Shown here: positions 1 through 7,368 of the stretch, piece by piece
How the letters are laid out: each line of letters opens with the position of its first letter
How positions within the stretch are numbered: the stretch's first letter is position 1
From: an uncultured Reyranella sp.
GTDB lineage: Bacteria; Pseudomonadota; Alphaproteobacteria; Reyranellales; Reyranellaceae
NCBI GenBank assembly: GCA_937915145.1
Contig: CALDNT010000300.1
Coordinates: 1-64,000, forward strand
Reading direction: 5' to 3'
Length of the DNA stretch: 64,000 bases
The notes under the pieces: generated by a model
The model's database searches: none
What the model was told of the DNA's origin: nothing
The model's input: the letters and a program-made list of their open reading frames with translations, nothing else
Position numbers and translations under genes: made by a program

Positions 1-236
1 TGTCCTCGAAGGAGTTGACCCGGCGGGCGCGCCGGGCGGGGCATGGCCAAAGATTCAAGCGCCGGCATGCCAGCGCTTCACGAACAAAATTGTTCGGGGT
101 TGGTCCGCGACAAAGCGGACGGAGTTCATGTGACGATAGTGGAAATATAGGACGACTCCGGTTGAACTTGCAACTCTCCTATTTCAATCCTGCCATGCGC
201 ATTCCGCCGGGTTGCTGGCAGTGCCGGCAGGGTCCG
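1..236. other. Unassigned left edge of the window
   Basis: No gene can be supported here. A minus-strand ATG at 44 could begin a gene that runs off the left edge, but only 14 codons are visible, so it is not called. The stretch holds a 16-nt inverted repeat at 81-96, listed separately, which would sit just upstream of that possible start. Confidence 0.4.
81..96. promoter_or_regulatory. Inverted repeat, possible operator
   Basis: CGAACAA and TTGTTCG form a perfect 7-bp inverted repeat around a 2-nt AA centre. It lies between the left edge and the AraC-type gene, in AT-richer sequence than its surroundings. It does not match the alphaproteobacterial LexA box, which is a direct repeat of GTTC with a 7-nt gap. 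The cognate regulator is unknown. Confidence 0.3.
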
Positions 237-962
237 TCAGCACCGAGGCGAAGGCGATCCGGGCGAGGCCTTCGCAAGTCCGGCGGTCGCCTCTGACGGG
301 GTGAGCCCAAACGACAGGCGGAACGTCCGGGTGAGATGGGCCGTGTCGGCAAAACCGCCATCCATGGCGGCCGTGCGGACGAGTTCGCCCGCAGCGATCA
401 GCCGGGCGGCGTGGCGAAGGCCCGACCACTGCTTGAACCGCCGGAAGGTCTGGCCGGTCGCCGCCTTGAACAGACGCAGCGCCCTGGTCCTTTCCATCTG
501 CAATCGGTCGGCGAGTTCGAGTTGGGTCATCCGCGACATGGGATCGGCAGCCAGGTCCTCGATCACGGTCGCCAGGGGCTGCGGAAACGGGGGAAGGCCG
601 CGGGCAAGCCGCCGGCGCAATTCGTCCTGGGCGTCCACGTCCTGGAAAAGCGCATCGCGGGCCAGATCTCCGACATCGCCGGCCAGGCGTTCGGCGAGCC
701 CTGCCCCTTCGGGCCAGGACAGGCCATCGAGGTACATCGCGTTGATGCCGCCATCGCAGACGACGCGGTGTTCGATTCCCGGGCGGATCAGCACGGTGTC
801 GCCGGTCACCTGCTCGCCGCCGCCGCTCGCACCACCACCGATAACCGAGACGGCGCCGCGGATGCCCGAAATCACACAGGTGACGGGATTGCAGTGCAGC
901 GCGACCCGGTCCACATCGACCGAGAATACCGATGTTGCAAAGGCAAGGCGGGCGATCGCCAT
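237..962 (-). CDS. AraC family transcriptional regulator
   Basis: This 241-aa protein has a C-terminal AraC/XylS double helix-turn-helix at about residues 140-235. The recognisable stretch runs from TGQTFRRFKQW through LRHAARLIAAGE to GFADTAHLTRTFRLSFGLTPS, the usual second-helix signature. The N-terminal part looks like the cupin-like sensor domain of the family and probably binds an unknown small molecule. The protein should act as a cytoplasmic activator. It is divergent from the SnoaL-like gene at 1043, with an 80-bp shared promoter region, so that gene is a plausible target; this is inference. Confidence 0.85.
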   Translation of the reverse strand: MAIARLAFATSVFSVDVDRVALHCNPVTCVISGIRGAVSVIGGGASGGGEQVTGDTVLIRPGIEHRVVCDGGINAMYLDGLSWPEGAGLAERLAGDVGDLARDALFQDVDAQDELRRRLARGLPPFPQPLATVIEDLAADPMSRMTQLELADRLQMERTRALRLFKAATGQTFRRFKQWSGLRHAARLIAAGELVRTAAMDGGFADTAHLTRTFRLSFGLTPSEATAGLAKASPGSPSPRC

Positions 963-1042
963 TTCCGTGTATTGCCCGCACGTTTGTTCAACGCAAGGGT
1001 CATCGCGGCCCCTAGGGTATGCGGGAGCTGAAAGGAAAGCCG

Positions 1043-1468
1043 ATGAGCGATCCGACCGCGGCGAGGAACAAGGACAACTATCTGAAGGCCAAGGCAGCCT
1101 TCAACGACAGGGACGTCGACCGGTGCGTGAGCCACTACGCGCCCGATCACCGGATCAGATCGCGCGATATGGGCCCCGGCCGCGAGCACATTCACCAGTT
1201 CCTGGCATCGACGCGCCAAAGCTGGCCCGACATCCAGATCGTCGTCGAGCATGCCGTTGCCGAGGACGACTGGGTCATGGGTCACTGCCTGACGACCGCC
1301 ACTCACTCACAAACTGTCCTGGGCGTTGCGCCGACCAACCGCCGGATCCAGGCAACGTTCTGGGATTTGCACCGCTTCAACGAGCGCGGCCAGATCGTCG
1401 AGACCTGGAACCTGATGGACAGCCTCGCCATCATGCAACAACTGGGGCTCATTCCGTCAGGCCGTTGA
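1043..1468 (+). CDS. SnoaL-like / ester cyclase family protein
   Basis: The 141-aa product resembles the NTF2-like SnoaL fold, a single-domain cone-shaped barrel used by polyketide cyclases and many uncharacterised bacterial proteins. The stretch around the conserved Trp-Pro-Asp (SWPDIQIVVEHAVAEDDWV) and the ending FNERGQIVETWNLMD are typical of this group. The start at 1043 follows an AAAGGAAAG ribosome binding site; an in-frame ATG at 1019 has none. No signal peptide is visible. The gene diverges from the AraC-type regulator. The substrate cannot be inferred. Confidence 0.75.
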   Translation: MSDPTAARNKDNYLKAKAAFNDRDVDRCVSHYAPDHRIRSRDMGPGREHIHQFLASTRQSWPDIQIVVEHAVAEDDWVMGHCLTTATHSQTVLGVAPTNRRIQATFWDLHRFNERGQIVETWNLMDSLAIMQQLGLIPSGR

Positions 1469-1635
1469 GGCGCTACATCGGGCTTCATCCCCTTTAACCT
1501 TCTCCTCCTCCGTAATCGGGGGAGGCGGCCGAAGGCCGGAGAGGGGCGTTCAAAGATGAGCAATACGTTGATGCTTCTGACCCCTTCGCCCGCTACGCGG
1601 AGGCAGAGGATGAACGATATGCGATTGCCCTTCGG
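1469..1635. other. Intergenic region with hairpin-forming repeat
   Basis: No gene is seen between the convergent SnoaL-like and acetyltransferase genes. A compact hairpin (CGGCC-GAA-GGCCG at 1526-1538) sits within CTCCTCC / GGGGGAGG arms. It looks like part of a dispersed intergenic palindromic element rather than a terminator, since no T-tract follows. Confidence 0.4.
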
Positions 1636-2052
1636 TCAGAGGGATTTTCGGAAGACGATCTCGCCATTGTCCTGGCGGCCGGTCTCTTCCCATCCATTCT
1701 GCCGATAGAAGCGTTCGGCGCGGGTGCCCGGGTCGGTCGTCAGCATCGCTTCGGCAAAGCCCGCGGCGCGCAGATCCTCGCAGGCCCGGGGCAGCAATGC
1801 GCGGGCGATGCCGCGGCCCTCGTAGTCGGGATGGATGAACAGGCCGAAGATCGTGCCGTCGCGCGGATCGGCGACGGCGAAGCCTTGTATGGCACCGTCT
1901 TCTTCCCAGACCCAGAAGGCCGCATTCCCGAAGATCCAGTCCGCGGTCTCATCGACCTTGGCCACCGACGCCTGGCTCAGGCGGTTCTCCCGGACGGCAA
2001 GGCGTACTTCCGAAATGCGGGGACGGTCGTCGATTGTCGCCTTGCGGATCAT
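1636..2052 (-). CDS. GNAT family N-acetyltransferase
   Basis: The 138-aa protein has the GNAT fold. It starts with MIRKATIDDRP, has the acetyl-CoA pyrophosphate-binding loop in HPDYEGRGIARALL (the Q/RxxGxG/A motif as EGRGIA), and ends with the typical AERFYRQNGWEETG strand. It should transfer an acetyl group from acetyl-CoA to a small amine or protein N-terminus; the acceptor is unknown. Its length is normal for a single-domain member. The next gene on the same strand, at 2069, starts 211 bp upstream of it and may be cotranscribed. Confidence 0.88.
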   Translation of the reverse strand: MIRKATIDDRPRISEVRLAVRENRLSQASVAKVDETADWIFGNAAFWVWEEDGAIQGFAVADPRDGTIFGLFIHPDYEGRGIARALLPRACEDLRAAGFAEAMLTTDPGTRAERFYRQNGWEETGRQDNGEIVFRKSL

Positions 2053-2068
2053 GGAACGGAGTCGGCTT

Positions 2069-2263
2069 TCAGTCGCGGGGGGCGGACGTGTTCTTCGGCG
2101 GCCTATAAACGATCATTTCGACGGCCCGGAACTTCGCCTGCCTGAGCTGGGCCATCTTGGCGTAGGCGGCCTCGACCGAGGAGAAGACAAAACTGTGCCG
2201 CTTGCCGGTGTCGGGGTTTTCCGCCCACACCGTGAACTTCGCGGTGGCGCCCTCCTCGCTCAT
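2069..2263 (-). CDS. Small conserved hypothetical protein (paralogue of 34587-34769)
   Basis: I do not recognise this 64-aa protein. The start at 2263 (MSEEGATAKF) is preferred over a longer reading frame beginning at 2296. The core, KFTVWAENPDTGKR then SSVEAAYAKMAQLRQ then a beta strand AVEMIVYRPPK, aligns with the 60-aa product at 34587-34769 (KHMVWVEKPKGGRR, STLKEAQLQAISLER, VIEILP). The predicted layout is strand-turn-strand-helix-strand, which suggests a tiny alpha/beta domain. There are no Cys motifs, signal peptide or membrane segment. The function is unknown. Confidence 0.6.
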   Translation of the reverse strand: MSEEGATAKFTVWAENPDTGKRHSFVFSSVEAAYAKMAQLRQAKFRAVEMIVYRPPKNTSAPRD

Positions 2264-2469
2264 GCCACCACTGTAACACGCGCGCGTATAGAGCAAAGAT
2301 GGAGGTCATCCATCGGACCATGCAACCGCATCGTGAGACCGGACATGACGCACGCGGGCGCCGCCGTTAGTGTCGTCATGCTGCGGTGCGATCTCCGCTG
2401 TTCGGGGCGCAGGCCGGCAATGGTGCGCGGGAAGAAGCCCATCGTGACAGTTTCACGGCATTCCATCCG

Positions 2470-3438
2470 ATGATGTACGCGACACGCCGGTGGCAGCAGG
2501 CTTTGCGGCTTGCGGTGGCCTGTGCGGTGCTTGCCGCCCTCCAGTCGCCATCGATACCGGCGCGCGCCGATCCACAGGGTGCCGACACCACCGCCGCAAG
2601 CGAAGAGACTGCGACGGACGCAACGACCAAGTCGGACGCAAAGGATCCATCTCCCTTCGTTGCCAAGATCTGCCGCACGCTGGCCGAGGCGGCGGCCGAC
2701 AACGAGCTCCCGGAAGAGTTCTTCACCCGTCTGATCTGGCAGGAAAGCCGCTTCGACCCATCGGCGGTGAGCCCGGCGGGCGCGCAGGGCATCGCCCAGT
2801 TCATGCCCGGAACCGCCGCAATGCGGGGGCTCATCGACGCATTCGAGCCGCTGCAGGCGCTGCGCGAGTCGGCGAGCTACTTGCGCGAACTGCGCACGAC
2901 ATTCCGTGGCAACCTGGGCCTGGCCGCGGCGGCCTACAATGCCGGCCCCGCCCAGGTCGAGGCATGGCTCGCCGGCCGTCGCCGCCTGCCGTGGGAGACG
3001 CAGGCCTATGTCCGCATCATCACCGGCCACAGCGCGGAGGCCTGGGTGGCTCAGCCGCCGCCGCAGGTGCAGGCCCCGAACACACCGGCCTCGAGCGCGG
3101 CGAAAGGCGAGCGGTGCGTCGAGCTCGCCAGGCTGATGACGGCCAGTCCGCGCCGCCGTGTCGACCTCACGACCAACCCGGCGTGGGGACCGTGGGGGGT
3201 GCAGCTGGCCGGCCATTGGTCGGAAGGACATGTCCTCGCCACCTACGAGCGGCTGCGCCGCAAGTACGGCGCCGTTCTGGGCGAGCGGCTGCCGCTGGTC
3301 CTGCCGGCGCGCCGGCGCGACCTCCCGACATATTCCGTCCGAGTCTCGGAAAAGAGCCGGGCGGAAGCGAATGCGCTGTGTGCAAAGCTGCGGGCCGCGG
3401 GCGGCGCCTGTGTGGTTTACCGCAACCCGCGCTACTGA
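2470..3438 (+). CDS. Lytic transglycosylase, SLT domain, exported
   Basis: The protein is about 322 aa and starts at the ATG pair at 2470/2473, with a Sec signal (MMYATRRWQQALRLAVACAV then ...SIPARA). The SLT domain covers about residues 60-170. The catalytic Glu lies in LIWQESRFDP (about residue 92), followed by SAVSPAGAQGIAQFMPGTA and AAAYNAGPAQVEAWL, the goose-lysozyme-like signature. It should cleave peptidoglycan glycan strands in the periplasm, leaving 1,6-anhydro ends. The C-terminal 150 residues contain Cys residues and an SPOR-like stretch (YSVRVSEKSRAEANALCAKL) that may bind denuded glycan; that part is tentative. Confidence 0.88.
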   Translation: MMYATRRWQQALRLAVACAVLAALQSPSIPARADPQGADTTAASEETATDATTKSDAKDPSPFVAKICRTLAEAAADNELPEEFFTRLIWQESRFDPSAVSPAGAQGIAQFMPGTAAMRGLIDAFEPLQALRESASYLRELRTTFRGNLGLAAAAYNAGPAQVEAWLAGRRRLPWETQAYVRIITGHSAEAWVAQPPPQVQAPNTPASSAAKGERCVELARLMTASPRRRVDLTTNPAWGPWGVQLAGHWSEGHVLATYERLRRKYGAVLGERLPLVLPARRRDLPTYSVRVSEKSRAEANALCAKLRAAGGACVVYRNPRY

Positions 3439-3473
3439 ACCGCCTGATAGACGACGTGCAGCGCCCCGCCCGT

Positions 3474-3959
3474 TCAGGGCTCGCATTTAACCAACCGCAA
3501 CCCGAGGCCCGGCGTGCCCGCGGGAAACAGCGAGATGCCATCGCCCAGCACGAGCGGCAGCACTGCCATCTCGAGCACGTCGAGCTTGCCCGCGGCCATC
3601 ATGCCGCGGATCACCTGCCCACCGCCCTCGATCCAGACGCGGCGGCACGCCCTGCCCTCGAGCTCGGCGGCGATCGCGGCGAAGTCTGCCGGCCGCGCCT
3701 CGACGCCTTCGGGCGGATCGGCGAGCGGCCGGCTGGTCACCACCAGCGCCGACTTGCCGGGATGCGGCCACGCGCCGAAGCCGCGCGTGATCTCGTAGGT
3801 GGCGCGACCCATCACGATGGCATCGACCTCGGTCAGAAAGGCTTCGATGCCGAACTCCTGCGGTGGATAACCTTCCAGCCAGTCGAACGAACCGTCGGGC
3901 CGCGCGATCTTGCCGTCGAGCGACACGGCGATGTGGCAGTGCCAGATCGTCCTGGCCAT
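3474..3959 (-). CDS. Dihydrofolate reductase family protein (RibD C-terminal-like)
   Basis: The 161-aa product belongs to the RibD_C/dihydrofolate-reductase-like fold. Seen are the SLDGKIA strand near the N-terminus, VDAIVMGRATYE (the family's GRxTYE motif), the nucleotide-binding WIEGGGQVIRGMM, and a final EMAVLPLVLGDGISLF. It probably is an NADPH-dependent reductase of unknown substrate. These small stand-alone members are not folA or ribD. The gene starts at 3959 just beyond repeat copy A of the 61-bp duplication (3983-4043). Confidence 0.8.
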   Translation of the reverse strand: MARTIWHCHIAVSLDGKIARPDGSFDWLEGYPPQEFGIEAFLTEVDAIVMGRATYEITRGFGAWPHPGKSALVVTSRPLADPPEGVEARPADFAAIAAELEGRACRRVWIEGGGQVIRGMMAAGKLDVLEMAVLPLVLGDGISLFPAGTPGLGLRLVKCEP

Positions 3960-3982
3960 CGGTCCTGTTTCCCCGAACTAGG

Positions 3983-4043
3983 GCGCCGTAGTGCGCGCCG
4001 CAGCAGCCGCCGGGCTTGCGGCGGTTGCCGACGCCGTCGAGAT
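3983..4043. repeat. 61-bp direct repeat, copy A (outside any gene)
   Basis: This copy matches 4697-4757 at 59 of 61 positions by my alignment (differences at 4020 and 4037). Copy B lies inside the hydrolase gene, while this copy is not in a gene and its end touches the antitoxin stop codon. Reverse translation gives the same peptide as the hydrolase (GVGNR-KPGGCCGAHYGA). It looks like a piece of the hydrolase gene left on the far side of the toxin-antitoxin pair. Confidence 0.85.
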
Positions 4044-4318
4044 CAATCGATCTTGAGAGCTTCCAGCCGAACGCTCCGCCCGCCCCGAATGCTGGCGCGC
4101 GCCCGACGAACCCGCTGGAGGAAACGCGGATCTTTCTCCAGGCGATAGTCGAACCAGTCGTCCTCCGAGGCGAACCCAATCAGCACACCGGCCGGCTTGC
4201 CGTGCCGCGTGATGACAATATCGCCCTTCTCCGCTTCCCGAAGATAGCGCGACAGGTCGTTCTTGACTTCGGAAAGGGCCGCTTCCTTCACGAGCGTTCT
4301 GCGAACTGACTTAGCCAT
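4043..4318 (-). CDS. Type II antitoxin, Phd/YefM family
   Basis: The 91-aa protein has the Phd/YefM DNA-binding N-terminus: EAALSEVKNDLSRYLREAEKG then DIVITRHGKPAGVLIGF, the typical beta-strand pair after the helix. The charged C-terminal tail (RFLQRVRRARASIRGGRS) would be the toxin-binding region. It should neutralise the RelE/ParE-type toxin encoded just upstream and repress the shared promoter. The start codon at 4318 lies inside the toxin gene, giving a 31-bp overlap and tight translational coupling. The toxin-first order is less usual for this antitoxin family. Confidence 0.88.
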   Translation of the reverse strand: MAKSVRRTLVKEAALSEVKNDLSRYLREAEKGDIVITRHGKPAGVLIGFASEDDWFDYRLEKDPRFLQRVRRARASIRGGRSVRLEALKID

Positions 4319-4581
4319 CTGTCGGCCTCCTTCTTGGCGACGATTGCGAGAATTTCCACGGTCGAACCGCTCACATCGTAGAATATGCGAATCTCATCGA
4401 CGCGAAGCCGGTATTGCGGCCTCTCGAGGCCCCGCAAACGTTTGATACGGCTGCGACTGAGCTTGGCCGGTTGATGTCGCAAATGCGCCTCGATCGCGTC
4501 GCGTAACGACGATCTCACCGAAGCTCGTAGTCGCCGCAGGTCGTCAACCGCCTCAGGCGCGAGCACGATCTCGTAGCGCAT
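4288..4581 (-). CDS. Type II toxin, RelE/ParE superfamily
   Basis: The 97-aa product starts at 4581 (MRYEIVLAPEAVDDLRRL); an in-frame ATG at 4608 gives a 9-residue extension unlike the family. The core RELE fold is seen in AIEAHLRHQPAKLSRSRIKRLRGL, then PQYRLRVDEIRIFYDVSGSTVEIL and AIVAKKEADRWL. RelE-type members cleave ribosome-bound mRNA and ParE-type members poison gyrase; the sequence does not decide between them. It is the first gene of the pair with the Phd-like antitoxin, and the pair is bracketed by a 61-bp duplication. Confidence 0.85.
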   Translation of the reverse strand: MRYEIVLAPEAVDDLRRLRASVRSSLRDAIEAHLRHQPAKLSRSRIKRLRGLERPQYRLRVDEIRIFYDVSGSTVEILAIVAKKEADRWLSQFAERS

Positions 4582-4626
4582 TCTGGCTAGAGGATAGCCA
4601 GAATTCACGGCACTGGAAATGGCAAT

Positions 4627-5493
4627 CTAGCGACCGAGTGTCTTCGCCAGAAACGCCTTCACGTCGACCACGAACTGCTTCCATGCCGGCTCGTGCGCGC
4701 CGTAGTGCGCGCCGCAGCAGCCGCCGGGCTTGCTGCGGTTGCCGACGCCGGCGAGATAGCGCACCGGCAGGCCGAGCGCGTCGAAACTGTGATGCGCGCC
4801 CTCGTAGATCCGTGTCTCGACGAGGTCGCGGCCTGAGACGGCGCGGTCGACCACCGCCTGGCACTGCGACACCGGCGTCCAGTCATCGAGCGCGCCCATG
4901 GCGAACAGGGTCGGCTGGCGCACGGCGAGCTTCGGCCCCATCGCCTCGGCCAGCCCGCAGTCGGGATAGACCAGGATGGCCGCGCGGAAAGCCGGCGGCG
5001 TCGCGGCGGCGTCGGGCTGGCCCGCCAGGGCACGCAACAGCGCCACGCCACCGCCGTAGGAATAACCCATGACGGCAAGCCGCGCCGGATCGACGAAGCT
5101 TTGCCCGCCCAGCCAGTCCAGCGTCGCGTCGATATCGTGCGCGCGCGTCTCGGCGTCGGCTTGCGACGGCCAGTTGCGGCCGCACACGTCCTTGAGGCCG
5201 CGCGCCGAGAAACTGTCGACGACGAGCGCCGCGTAACCCCATGACGCCAGCAGCCCGGCCATGCGCGCGGTGTTCTGACCGGGCCCGCCGCAGCCGTGGA
5301 AGATCGCGACCGCGGGCACGCGGCCGGTCGTCGCTGCGGGCTTGTAAAGCTGGGCGGCGAGCTGGATCGTGCGGCTGTCCTGCTCCAATGGCACGCGGAC
5401 GTTCTGCTGCGCCGAGGCAGGTACGACCCAACTGGGCACGACCCATGTAGGCACGGCCCAGAACATCACCAGAAGAAGCCAGCGCACGCTCAT
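4627..5493 (-). CDS. Dienelactone hydrolase family protein, exported
   Basis: The 288-aa alpha/beta hydrolase has a signal peptide (MSVRWLLLVMFWAVPTW then ...VVPASAQ). The start at 5493 gives a normal signal; 5520 (MDGYEQSCR) is possible. The nucleophile is Ser in the elbow GYSYGG, not the Cys of classical dienelactone hydrolase; the acid is likely Asp in GALDDWTP and the base His in YEGAHHSFD. HGCGGPGQ holds the oxyanion-hole region. It should be a periplasmic esterase or hydrolase of unknown substrate. Its 3' part contains repeat copy B, so the nearby toxin-antitoxin insertion shares sequence with it. Confidence 0.82.
   Translation of the reverse strand: MSVRWLLLVMFWAVPTWVVPSWVVPASAQQNVRVPLEQDSRTIQLAAQLYKPAATTGRVPAVAIFHGCGGPGQNTARMAGLLASWGYAALVVDSFSARGLKDVCGRNWPSQADAETRAHDIDATLDWLGGQSFVDPARLAVMGYSYGGGVALLRALAGQPDAAATPPAFRAAILVYPDCGLAEAMGPKLAVRQPTLFAMGALDDWTPVSQCQAVVDRAVSGRDLVETRIYEGAHHSFDALGLPVRYLAGVGNRSKPGGCCGAHYGAHEPAWKQFVVDVKAFLAKTLGR
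4697..4757. repeat. 61-bp direct repeat, copy B (inside the hydrolase gene)
   Basis: This is the in-gene copy of the repeat at 3983-4043. It codes for the hydrolase peptide around GVGNRSKPGGCCGAHYGAH. The two copies are 714 bp apart and enclose the toxin-antitoxin pair plus the last 70 bp of the hydrolase gene. Confidence 0.85.
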
Positions 5494-5722
5494 GCGGCAA
5501 CTTTGCTCATAACCGTCCATGGAAACAGTCACCAATTTGACCTCGAATGGACCGAACATTGCATCATTCGAATACGGGAATTGGTGTAAGGTGAAGGATC
5601 GAAGCTGGCCGCAGGCCATCGTCGCGCCGCGACCAAAGCTTCCAGTCCACGCTATTGCCCGATCCCGTTCCGGCCCCGGCTATCGTCCGGTTCGGCCGCG
5701 ATTCAGTCCCGAGGAGAGTACC

Positions 5723-5869
5723 ATGGAAACGCCCGCCATCCCGGCCGTCGATCTCAGCGTCCATCACCCGGCCGCCGGCGCATCCGACTGGATCGCGCTG
5801 GGCTTCACCGAGACCCTGCGCGGCGTCATCCCGGTGGTCCGCACCGATGACATCCGGCAGGCCGCCTGA
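5723..5869 (+). CDS. Small ORF, 48 aa, unknown
   Basis: The reading frame METPAIPAVDLSVHHPAAGA... ends one base before the ATG of the DUF1971 gene (TGA-C-ATG). It has a strong GAGGAG ribosome binding site at 5711-5716, so the downstream gene may be translated by coupling. I do not recognise the sequence. It has no signal peptide or membrane segment and could be a leader peptide, a real small protein, or the remnant of a longer gene. The good site and tight junction are the only support. Confidence 0.5.
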   Translation: METPAIPAVDLSVHHPAAGASDWIALGFTETLRGVIPVVRTDDIRQAA

Positions 5870-5870
5870 C

Positions 5871-6194
5871 ATGGCCGTTCCCTATCGCTCTACTCCGGTT
5901 TTCACCGAGACGACCCTGCCCGCCGCCCTGCTTGGCGAACACAAGACGAAGGCCGGCGTCTGGGGCGTGATCCAGGTGATCGAAGGCGAGCTCGGCTTCA
6001 GTCTGGTCAATGGCGACGGCGAAACGGTCCTGACCCCCGACAATCCGGCCCTGATCCTGCCCGAGCAGCTGCATTGGGTGGAGCTGATGGGACCGGTGCG
6101 GGTCCAGGTCCATTTCTACGACGAGGCTCCCGACCTCCGCGACCACCACAGACAGACCGGCCCGAGCGCCGCGCCGGCCGACATCACGGCATAG
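5871..6194 (+). CDS. DUF1971 (TehB/YeaR-like) domain protein
   Basis: The 107-aa product resembles the DUF1971 cupin-like domain found in YeaR and at the end of some TehB proteins. The diagnostic run is PVFTETTLPAALLGEHKTKAGVWGVIQVIEG, then a beta-rich segment ending PALILPEQLHWVELMGPVRVQVHFY. In Escherichia coli YeaR responds to nitrate and nitric oxide; the biochemical role is unknown. Its last 79 bp overlap, on the opposite strand, the end of the MFS transporter gene, so the two convergent mRNAs share complementary 3' ends. Confidence 0.78.
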   Translation: MAVPYRSTPVFTETTLPAALLGEHKTKAGVWGVIQVIEGELGFSLVNGDGETVLTPDNPALILPEQLHWVELMGPVRVQVHFYDEAPDLRDHHRQTGPSAAPADITA

Positions 6195-7312
6195 GCCAAA
6201 GTCCAGGCGCCGGGCTGGGTGACGCCGCCCGCCATGTCGAGCGCCACGCCGATCACCCAGCCACCGGCGGCGGTGAAGGCGAAGCCGACCGTGGAATGCA
6301 CCGCCATGCTGGCGCCGCGGTAGTGCGGATCGGCGGCGGCGGCCATGCCCGAGGTAAGCGCGCCGGAGTCGCCGGGTACGGTGAAGGCGTAGACCACCAT
6401 CAGCATCAGCGTCAGCCAGGGCGAGAGCCCGGCGGTGAAGCCGATGGCGAGGCCGACCGCGGCGGAGAGCAGCATCACCAGGGTGATGGCACGATGGCGG
6501 CCAAGCTTCAGCGCCAGTTCGTTGCCGAGGATGCTGGCCGGCATGGCGAGCGCGGTGAAGAGCGCGCTCACCACCACGGTGCCGAGCGGCGCGCCGCCGC
6601 TCGCGGCGACAAAGCCCCAGAAGGCGACCAGCCAGGTGCGCACGCCGTACAGTTCAAAGCAGTGCCAGCCATAGGCGAAGGAGTAGCCCAGGGCGGCGCG
6701 GTTGCGCAGCGCCGGAGCGAGATCGAGCAGCGGGCCGCCGCGCGGTGCCGGTCTCACCGGCTTCAACGACCAGGCGACGAAGGTCATGATCAGCGGCGGC
6801 AGGCCGGTCAGGATGAAGGCCCAGCGCCAGCCGAAGGCCTCGGCGATGAGCTGGCAGGCGAGGAAGGAAAGACCGACGCCGAACGAGAAGGCCGAGGTGT
6901 AGATCGTGAGGCTGCGCGAACTCTCGCCGGGATCGAGCCGGTCGGTAAGCACCTTCAGCCCCGGCATGTAGGAGCCGGCAAAGCCGATACCGGTCAGCGC
7001 CCACAGAAGCATGGCCGAGACCATGCCGTCGGCCAGCAGGCCGAAGCCAACCGCGCCGGCGGCGTTCAACAGCGAGCCCAGGATCAGGATGCGCCGCCCG
7101 TCGAACCTGTCGGTGAGCGTGGTGAGGACGGGCGCGGCCAGCATGTAGCCCAGCGCGTAGGCACTCGCCATCAGCCCGGCCTCGGCGTAGCTCAGGCCCC
7201 ATTCAGGAATGAGGAAGGCCGGCATGGTCGACGGCACGGCGACATGCGGCAGCAGGCCACCCACCTGCCCCACGGCCATGGCGGCCACGAGAGTCTTCCC
7301 CCGGAGATTCAT
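6116..7312 (-). CDS. MFS transporter
   Basis: The 398-aa protein is a 12-helix major facilitator. Signature motif A-like DRFDGRRILILGSLL follows helix 2, and a long hydrophilic loop sits near the middle. The start at 7312 (MNLRGKTLVAAMAVG) fits a first membrane helix better than 7330. It is the last gene of the hpaB-like operon, 56 bp after hpaH, so it may import the aromatic substrate; it is not obviously HpaX by sequence. The 3' end overlaps the convergent DUF1971 gene by 79 bp. Confidence 0.85.
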   Translation of the reverse strand: MNLRGKTLVAAMAVGQVGGLLPHVAVPSTMPAFLIPEWGLSYAEAGLMASAYALGYMLAAPVLTTLTDRFDGRRILILGSLLNAAGAVGFGLLADGMVSAMLLWALTGIGFAGSYMPGLKVLTDRLDPGESSRSLTIYTSAFSFGVGLSFLACQLIAEAFGWRWAFILTGLPPLIMTFVAWSLKPVRPAPRGGPLLDLAPALRNRAALGYSFAYGWHCFELYGVRTWLVAFWGFVAASGGAPLGTVVVSALFTALAMPASILGNELALKLGRHRAITLVMLLSAAVGLAIGFTAGLSPWLTLMLMVVYAFTVPGDSGALTSGMAAAADPHYRGASMAVHSTVGFAFTAAGGWVIGVALDMAGGVTQPGAWTLAYAVMSAGAALGPVCLWWSRRSGASS

Positions 7313-7368
7313 TGGCGAGGAGTGTAGCACCGGCCGGAAGCGGGCGGCTCAGGCCGCGGGCGGCAAAC

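Noticed and set aside
81-96. CGAACAA-AA-TTGTTCG as a LexA (SOS) box
   Set aside because: Alphaproteobacterial LexA sites are direct repeats GTTC with a 7-nt gap. Here the halves are inverted with a 6-nt gap between GAAC and GTTC. It is kept only as an unassigned inverted repeat.
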